Below the pieces are notes generated by a model, which was not told the DNA's origin, searched no databases, and saw only the letters and a list, made by a program, of their open reading frames with translations. Positions 1 through 5,628 of a stretch of 6,904 bases of DNA are shown piece by piece. Each line of letters begins with the position of its first letter. Position 1 is the first letter of the stretch. This stretch comes from an uncultured Saprospirales bacterium. Lineage in GTDB: Bacteria > Bacteroidota > Bacteroidia > Chitinophagales > Saprospiraceae. Both the position numbers and the translations under genes were made by a program. The stretch is from positions 1-6,904 of the forward strand of contig CALAZP010000227.1 in NCBI GenBank assembly GCA_937926355.1, given 5' to 3'.

Positions 1-2700
1 GCCGTAGGTGGAGTGGTGGTAGCCCGCTATGGAGATAACCCCTTAAAGGTTATCGAAAATGTAAAGAATAAAATTGCTGAAATCAGCAATGGATTGCCTT
101 CCAAAAAATTGGAAGATGGTCGGATTTCACAATTGACTATTGTACCTTTTTACGATAGGTCGGGATTGATTTATGAAACTTTAGATACGCTTAAAGAGGC
201 TATTTCCCTTCAGATTTTGATTACCATCATTGTGATAATTATCATGGTAATGCATTTGAGGACCTCTATTTTAATTGCTTCCTTATTGCCTTTAGCTGTA
301 TTGATTTGTTTTATTTTCATGCGTTATTTTCAGGTAGATGCTAATATTGTGGCACTATCTGGCATAGCTATTGCCATAGGTACCATGGTGGATTTAGGGA
401 TTATTCTCAGTGAAAATATTCTGAGGCATTTGGAGCATAAATCCGAAAGCGATAAACTGGGAAAAACAATTTTAGAAGCGACACAGGAGGTTTCTTCTGC
501 TATAATTACCGCAGTTTCCACTACGATTATCAGTTTTTTACCTGTCTTTACCTTAGAAGCTGCTGAAGGCAAGCTGTTTGAACCACTTGCTTACACCAAA
601 TCTTTTGCTTTATTAGCTGCCTTAATAATCACCTTATTCATTTTACCAGCTTTTGCATTTATTCTCTTCAAAAGTCGGTTTGCCGCACATAAAGAAAGTG
701 GGTTAAAAGGGTTTGCCATACTTTTATTAGGAGGAATTTTTTTTCCTTTTTCTATTTGGGGAGGAGTTACCTTGCTATTATTAGGCTTGAATGATTTGGT
801 AGGTTGGAAGTGGAAACGGTATTGGTCGAAGCGGGCTCAAAACCTAACTTCTACCATAATTATAGCTGGATCCGTTTGTTGGCAACTCGCCCAATTTTGG
901 CAACCTCTAGAGCGGGGCAGTTTTCTATTTTCTTTAATTTTAATTGGAGGTACATTAGGTATTTTTTCTCTATTCATAAAAATTTATCCGGTTATTCTAA
1001 ATTGGTGTTTGAAGTATAAACCCCTATTTCTTATCATCCCTCTTTTTTTACTGGTGATGGGCTGGTTGAGTTGGCGTGGAACAGAAATAGAATGGTTAAA
1101 AGAATCGTTTCCCGGCATGGGTAAGGAATTTATGCCTGCACTTGATGAGGGTTCTTTCTTATTGATGCCGACTTCTATGCCTCATAGTGGGGTAACTATG
1201 AATAACGAGTACCTGAAGCAATTGGATTTGAGGGTGGAGACCATCCCTGAAGTGGCTACGGTAGTTGGTAAAGCGGGTAGGGTTGAAAGTGCCTTGGATC
1301 CAGCCCCTATGTCAATGTTTGAGAATATCATTACCTATCATCCCGAATATTCCATAGATGAGAATGGAGAGAAGGTAAGAAATTGGAGGCCACATATCCA
1401 ATCAGCAGACGATATTTGGAAAGAAATACAGCGAGTAACTGGGGATATTCCCGGAGTAACCGCTGCCCCAAAACTTCAACCGATTGAAACTCGGCTCGTT
1501 ATGCTGCAGACTGGTATGAGAGCTCCTATGGGAATTAAAGTATTTGGTCCTGATTTGGAAACTATTGCCCATTTTGGTTTTGAATTGGAAAAACATCTCA
1601 AAGAGGCTCCGGGAGTCAAGGCTGAGGCAGTTTTTGCCGATAGGACAATAGGTAAACCCTATTTGGAGGTGGAATGGGATCGATTTGCTTTATCCAAATA
1701 TGGGCTTACCATAGGAGAAGCCCAGCAGTACTTAGAAGTAGCAGTAGGGGGAATGACTATGAGTACTACTGTTGAAGGGAGAGCCAGGTATGCTATTAGG
1801 GCCAGATATGCCCGAGAATATCGAGATGATCCCAATGCTATAGCCTCCATTTTAATTCCTACTTCGATAGGTACGCCTATTCCTTTAGGACAGCTAGCGG
1901 AAATTTCCTATCGAGTCGGTCCTTCCATGATTAAAGGGGAAGATGCCTTTTTGGTAGGATATGTTTTGTTTGATAAGTTAGATCAATGGGCGGAGGGAGA
2001 TGTGGTTGAATCTGCAAGTCATTTTTTGAGTGAGAAAATTGAAAGTGGCGAGTTAGTGGTTCCCAAAGGGGTTAATTACAGATTCTCTGGAAGTTATGAG
2101 AATCAAATAAGGGCTGAAAAAAGACTTTCCCTAATTGTTCCGCTGGTTTTATTGTTAATTTTTTTAATTCTCTACTTCCAGTTCAAATCCGTAGGTACCA
2201 GTTTGATGATTTTCTCCTCCATTGCTTTAGCTTTTGCGGGAGGTTTTATCATGCTGTGGTTATACAGTCAACCCTGGTTTTTGAATATAGAATGGGCGGG
2301 CGTAAATTTAAGAGAACTTTTTGCGGTCCAACCTTTTAATCTGAGTGTAGCGGTGTGGGTAGGTTTTATTGCATTATTTGGGATTGCTACCGACGATGGG
2401 GTGGTCATTTCGACATACCTTAAACAGAGTTTTGAGCGAAATCAGCCGCAAACCGTAGCTGAGGTGAGGCAGGCTGTTTTGGATGCCGGTATCAAAAGAG
2501 TTCGTCCTTGTCTAATGACTACGGCAACCACCCTCTTAGCTTTGATTCCTGTTCTGACCTCTACGGGAAGGGGATCAGACATTATGATTCCTATGGCTAT
2601 ACCTGCATTTGGAGGAATGACAATTGCTTTGATCACTTTATTTCTGGTGCCGGTATTGTACGGTATCCGAGAAGAATTTAAATTAAAAAGAAAGGGATGA
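1..2700 (+). CDS. cusA: CusA-type copper/silver RND efflux pump, C-terminal part (5' end outside window)
   Basis: This is the inner-membrane proton-driven pump of a tripartite Cu(I)/Ag(I) exporter. The frame is open from base 1 and the first residues (AVGGVVVARYGDN) match the porter region before TM2, so about 280 residues are missing; the GTG at 13 is internal. Numbering from base 1: TM2-TM6 lie near 71-85, 89-108, 116-138, 166-185 and 199-222, the second periplasmic porter half near 360-705, and TM8-TM12 near 709-726, 733-755, 781-805, 838-855 and 865-889. Aligned by eye to E. coli CusA, the metal-site methionines M573/M623/M672 correspond to M389 (base 1165), M439 (1315) and M501 (1501), all present. 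D405 of TM4 is kept as D131 (MVDLGII). E939 corresponds to D798, and K984 to C837. There is an extra hydrophobic block of about 90 residues between TM6 and TM7. The family assignment is firm; copper/silver preference is inferred from the methionine triad. Confidence 0.93.
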   Translation, partial: AVGGVVVARYGDNPLKVIENVKNKIAEISNGLPSKKLEDGRISQLTIVPFYDRSGLIYETLDTLKEAISLQILITIIVIIIMVMHLRTSILIASLLPLAVLICFIFMRYFQVDANIVALSGIAIAIGTMVDLGIILSENILRHLEHKSESDKLGKTILEATQEVSSAIITAVSTTIISFLPVFTLEAAEGKLFEPLAYTKSFALLAALIITLFILPAFAFILFKSRFAAHKESGLKGFAILLLGGIFFPFSIWGGVTLLLLGLNDLVGWKWKRYWSKRAQNLTSTIIIAGSVCWQLAQFWQPLERGSFLFSLILIGGTLGIFSLFIKIYPVILNWCLKYKPLFLIIPLFLLVMGWLSWRGTEIEWLKESFPGMGKEFMPALDEGSFLLMPTSMPHSGVTMNNEYLKQLDLRVETIPEVATVVGKAGRVESALDPAPMSMFENIITYHPEYSIDENGEKVRNWRPHIQSADDIWKEIQRVTGDIPGVTAAPKLQPIETRLVMLQTGMRAPMGIKVFGPDLETIAHFGFELEKHLKEAPGVKAEAVFADRTIGKPYLEVEWDRFALSKYGLTIGEAQQYLEVAVGGMTMSTTVEGRARYAIRARYAREYRDDPNAIASILIPTSIGTPIPLGQLAEISYRVGPSMIKGEDAFLVGYVLFDKLDQWAEGDVVESASHFLSEKIESGELVVPKGVNYRFSGSYENQIRAEKRLSLIVPLVLLLIFLILYFQFKSVGTSLMIFSSIALAFAGGFIMLWLYSQPWFLNIEWAGVNLRELFAVQPFNLSVAVWVGFIALFGIATDDGVVISTYLKQSFERNQPQTVAEVRQAVLDAGIKRVRPCLMTTATTLLALIPVLTSTGRGSDIMIPMAIPAFGGMTIALITLFLVPVLYGIREEFKLKRKG
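2697..2700 (+). promoter_or_regulatory. ATGA stop/start overlap coupling pump and channel genes
   Basis: The ATG of the channel gene shares bases with the TGA of the pump gene. The only purine-rich sequence nearby (AAAGAAAGGG, 2687-2696) directly abuts the ATG, too close for a normal Shine-Dalgarno. The channel start therefore probably depends on ribosomes finishing the pump gene, which would keep the two proteins in step. The geometry is seen directly; coupling is inferred. Confidence 0.75.
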
Positions 2701-3923
2701 AAAGCAGATTTTTAATAATATGGTTCTTGTTTGCTGGGTGGAAAATAGGTATGACTCAAAACCTGGATTGGTTACTACAACAAGCTGAAAGTCAAAATCC
2801 AGAACTAAAAGCAGTCCAATATACCTATGAGGCGCAGCGTCAAAGAATTGAACCGGCTGGTGCGCTAAGTGACCCGGAAATTGGAATTGGACTATTTCCT
2901 ATGCCTATGCAAAGGTGGATGGGACGGCAATGGGTAGATATTTCCCTTCGGCAAAAATTCCCCTGGAAAGGGACTCTTCCGGCTGCACAAAATGTAGAGG
3001 AGAAAAAAGCAGATGGAGTTCTGAGAAAATACGATCAACTTAAGGCCAATCTTTTTTACCAAATCAAACAAGAGTGGTGGGGCCTTCAAATGATGACCTT
3101 CAAAGGTCAAATCTTAGAAAAGCATCTAAATATAATTACTGTACTCAAAAGTCTGGCAGAAGAAAAAATTGCCAATAATCTCCTACCCACTGGACAGTTT
3201 ATCGAGCTAAAACTCCAAGAAAATGAACGGATTAACCATTTGGAAACTATAAAGCAACAAATGGCGGTTGCCCAACTAAATATTATTCGATTAACCAAAG
3301 CCTCTGATTGGATTTTCGAGCCTTTAGACGAGTGGGTATGGCCTTCATTCCCAGTGGAAGCACTCAGTGAATTTGCCTCCTCTAATCCAGAGATGCAGAT
3401 GAATCGAAATGAAATGGGCGTTTACGAAAGTTTGGAACAATGGAATCAGCTCAAAGGAAAGCCTTCATTCGGGGTGGGCTTACAATACAGTCTTATGTCC
3501 GAGGTAAATCGTCCCGATTTAAATCCCAGAATGAATGGGATGGATATGTTGATGCCCATGGCGACGATTTCGATTCCGATTAATCAAGACAAATATCATG
3601 CTGCAGTCCAAGAAATGAAATGGTATCAACGTTCGAAAGAGGTGGAGATGGAAAGTCTTACAGATTATTTTTCCACTCAGATTCAGACCAATTTACTGAA
3701 TTATCAAAATGCTGAAAGGAATTTAAAATACTATCAAACGCAAACTTTGCTATTGGAGGATTTAGGAGAGCTACAACTAGAAGCATTTGCAAATGGTACT
3801 GGTTCATTGGAAATGGTAATGAATACGAGGCAGCGATTATTGGATTTGCAAATAAAGACTTTGGAAACCAAGTGGGAAGCGGAGCAAATTATTTTTGAAG
3901 TTGAAAAAATACTAGGGAGGTAA
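2697..3923 (+). CDS. TolC-family outer-membrane channel (CusC-like) of the metal efflux complex
   Basis: This is the outer-membrane and periplasmic-tunnel component that takes metal from the pump and adaptor to the outside. The 408-residue length suits the short Bacteroidota members of the family; E. coli CusC is somewhat longer. Residues 1-21 look like a cleavable signal peptide (Lys/Arg start, hydrophobic LIIWFLFAGW, ending GMTQ). There is no cysteine in the protein, so unlike E. coli CusC it is not a lipoprotein. Two internal repeats are visible, about 22-200 and 221-405. Each has long amphipathic helices and a beta-hairpin segment: DPEIGIGLFPM to ISLRQKFPW (59-90), and PSFGVGLQYSLM to ATISIPI (256-295). 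Both hairpin connections are rich in methionine. The ATG overlaps the pump stop (ATGA), and this start is chosen because it supplies the signal peptide. The next ATG in frame (M19) would destroy it. The substrate is inferred from the neighbours, because sequence alone does not separate metal from drug channels here. Confidence 0.9.
   Translation: MKSRFLIIWFLFAGWKIGMTQNLDWLLQQAESQNPELKAVQYTYEAQRQRIEPAGALSDPEIGIGLFPMPMQRWMGRQWVDISLRQKFPWKGTLPAAQNVEEKKADGVLRKYDQLKANLFYQIKQEWWGLQMMTFKGQILEKHLNIITVLKSLAEEKIANNLLPTGQFIELKLQENERINHLETIKQQMAVAQLNIIRLTKASDWIFEPLDEWVWPSFPVEALSEFASSNPEMQMNRNEMGVYESLEQWNQLKGKPSFGVGLQYSLMSEVNRPDLNPRMNGMDMLMPMATISIPINQDKYHAAVQEMKWYQRSKEVEMESLTDYFSTQIQTNLLNYQNAERNLKYYQTQTLLLEDLGELQLEAFANGTGSLEMVMNTRQRLLDLQIKTLETKWEAEQIIFEVEKILGR
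3914..3920 (+). promoter_or_regulatory. Strong Shine-Dalgarno (AGGGAGG) for the adaptor gene
   Basis: AGGGAGG ends 4 nt before the ATG at 3925 and lies inside the last codons of the channel gene (Leu-Gly-Arg-stop). It contains a full GGAGG core, which supports the chosen start. Strong Shine-Dalgarno motifs are uncommon in Bacteroidota, so this one may raise adaptor output relative to the pump. The spacing is slightly short. Confidence 0.7.
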
Positions 3924-3924
3924 A

Positions 3925-5628
3925 ATGAAAAAAATTATTCCATTTATCGCATGTTTATTAATTGGACTGGTTCTAGGTAAATTTTTATGGGTAACTGAAC
4001 CAGTTGCTGTGGATCAAATTTCTTCAGGTGAAGAGGAGCCTCTCATTTATACTTGTTCCATGCATCCTCAGATCAGGCAACCTGAACCAGGTTTATGTCC
4101 CTTATGTGCTATGGAATTGATTCCATTGGATCAGGCCAGTTCATCTTCGGAAAACTTGTTTGCGTTTACCATGAAACCTAGTGCGGTGGCAATGGCCAAT
4201 ATTCAAACAGCTATTTATGGGCAGGGAGGTGAAGTTTCTCCAACTGAAAGAGAAATTTATTTATCTGGGAGGATAGCTATAGATGAAGATAGAATGAGTA
4301 CAATCAGCAGTAATGTTGCGGGTAGATTAGATGCTTTTGCAATCGCCTATGAAGGTCAGTATATCCAAAAAGGACAAAAAATTGGCAGTTTGTATGCACC
4401 AGAATTGGTGGCTGCGCAGCAAGAACTGAGGACGACTATGAAGATGAAAAATCAAGAGCCAGCTCTTTATCAAGCTGCCCGAACTAAATTGAAAAACTGG
4501 CAATTAACGGAGACTCAAATTGATCAAATTGAAAATGCTCCTACATTAATGGATCAAATTGACATAACGGCCGATCAATCAGGTATTGTAATCAAGAGGT
4601 TAGTGCAATTGGGGGATTTTTTGAAAAAAGGTCAACCTATGTTGAGGTTGGTTGAATTGAATCGGGTATGGGTAGAACTAGAAGCCTATGAGCAGGATTT
4701 ACCTTTTTTGGAACGTGGGCAACAGGTTCGTTTTTCTACCCCTTCTTTCCCAGGTCAAATCCTTAGAGGAACAATTAGTTTTATTGATCCTTTAATAGAT
4801 TCGAATACCAGAACGGCCAAAGTCAGGCTATCAGTGGAGAATAAGGGACTTCAACTAAAGCCAGAAATGCTAGTGGATGCTGTTGTTACGGTTCCGCTTA
4901 AAGAAAGGGGACAGGTGAGTTATCTGCCAAAATCTGCAGTACTTTGGACGGGTAAAAGATCGATTGTATACCTTCAAAAAGGGGCACCCGATTTACCTGA
5001 ATTCGAAATGCGAGAGGTCACCCTTGGAGAAACCACTCATGAAGGATATGAAGTAATCAAAGGTCTCCAAGAAGGCGATAGATATGTGGTTAATGGGGTA
5101 TTTGTAGTGGATGCTGCGGCTCAACTTAATGGGAAATACAGTATGATCAATAGGCCACAAACTCCGGTCATTGAAATTAGTAATGAGTTTAGGGTAACGC
5201 TAAATTCTCTATTGGATTTATATTTTGATATAAAAAATGAATTGGTGAAAAGTGATTTTAAGCGCAGTAAGGAAGTGGTCCAAACCTTTAATCACCAATT
5301 AGCAGTTTTGACCATACCTTATGAAATTCGCCAAGATTGGGAACCTTTTGGGCAAACTCTAAAAGATCGGTTGAAGGAGCTGAGTGCAACTCCTGATTTG
5401 GAAGGTCTAAGAAAAGAGTTTGCTGGTTTTTCTGATCAGATGACCACTTTAGTAAGTACATTTGAGTTGGGTGAATCTGATATTTATGTCGATTTCTGTC
5501 CCATGGCCTTGAACGATCAAGGAGCGTATTGGCTCAGTGAATTTGAAAATATTGAAAACCCTTATTTTGGATCAGCGATGCTGACTTGTGGGTTGGTAAA
5601 GCGAACTTTTTCAGGTGCTACTCGGTAA
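3925..5628 (+). CDS. cusB: CusB-type periplasmic adaptor with N-terminal heavy-metal-binding domain and C-terminal DUF3347
   Basis: This is the membrane-fusion protein that joins the pump to the channel and probably delivers metal to the pump. Residues 4-22 form a hydrophobic anchor or uncleaved signal. Residues 41-68 are the heavy-metal-binding domain (YTCSMHP to CPLCAMELIP) with candidate ligands C44, M46, H47, C58, C61 and M63. The adaptor core follows: first lipoyl half near 125-160 (NVAGRLDAFAIAYEGQYIQKG), a short helical hairpin near 162-205, second lipoyl half near 213-245 (ADQSGIVIKRLVQLGDFLKKG), a beta-barrel near 246-325 and a membrane-proximal domain near 333-405. Residues about 420-558 are a DUF3347 domain ending in the CPMA, GAYWLS, NPYFG and MLTCG motifs, with C525, M527, M552 and C555 as possible Cu(I) ligands. 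At 567 residues it is well longer than E. coli CusB (about 400) because of the two added domains. It starts 1 nt after the channel stop, behind a strong Shine-Dalgarno. Its last 67 bp are antisense to the convergent gene. Confidence 0.93.
   Translation: MKKIIPFIACLLIGLVLGKFLWVTEPVAVDQISSGEEEPLIYTCSMHPQIRQPEPGLCPLCAMELIPLDQASSSSENLFAFTMKPSAVAMANIQTAIYGQGGEVSPTEREIYLSGRIAIDEDRMSTISSNVAGRLDAFAIAYEGQYIQKGQKIGSLYAPELVAAQQELRTTMKMKNQEPALYQAARTKLKNWQLTETQIDQIENAPTLMDQIDITADQSGIVIKRLVQLGDFLKKGQPMLRLVELNRVWVELEAYEQDLPFLERGQQVRFSTPSFPGQILRGTISFIDPLIDSNTRTAKVRLSVENKGLQLKPEMLVDAVVTVPLKERGQVSYLPKSAVLWTGKRSIVYLQKGAPDLPEFEMREVTLGETTHEGYEVIKGLQEGDRYVVNGVFVVDAAAQLNGKYSMINRPQTPVIEISNEFRVTLNSLLDLYFDIKNELVKSDFKRSKEVVQTFNHQLAVLTIPYEIRQDWEPFGQTLKDRLKELSATPDLEGLRKEFAGFSDQMTTLVSTFELGESDIYVDFCPMALNDQGAYWLSEFENIENPYFGSAMLTCGLVKRTFSGATR
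5562..5628. other. 67-bp tail-to-tail overlap of two convergent coding regions
   Basis: The adaptor stop (TAA, 5626-5628, + strand) lies inside the convergent gene, whose own stop (TAA, 5564-5562, - strand) lies inside the adaptor. The shared bases encode the conserved NPYFG-MLTCG end of DUF3347 on one strand and the last 21 residues of the membrane protein on the other. Each transcript must run past the other's stop, so the mRNAs are complementary here. No GC-rich hairpin followed by a T-run is seen on either strand. Confidence 0.8.

Noticed and set aside
13..15. GTG at 13 as the start of the pump gene.
   Set aside because: The frame is open to base 1 and the preceding codons (AVGG) continue the CusA family sequence, so the gene is cut by the window edge.
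330..572. An 80-codon open frame on the - strand inside the pump gene.
   Set aside because: It lies opposite conserved TM4-TM5 codons, has no recognisable protein features and no ribosome binding site; it is a shadow of the pump frame.
804..1019. A 71-codon + strand frame inside the extra hydrophobic block of the pump, as a sign of a frameshift or inserted gene.
   Set aside because: The pump frame is unbroken and hydrophobic through the block and resumes a good CusA match on both sides; the alternative frame has no family features.
3952..3954. Cys10 of the adaptor as a lipobox cysteine.
   Set aside because: Only a very short hydrophobic run precedes it (IIPFIA) and Phe at -3 fits poorly; the hydrophobic stretch continues past it to residue 22, as in a membrane anchor.
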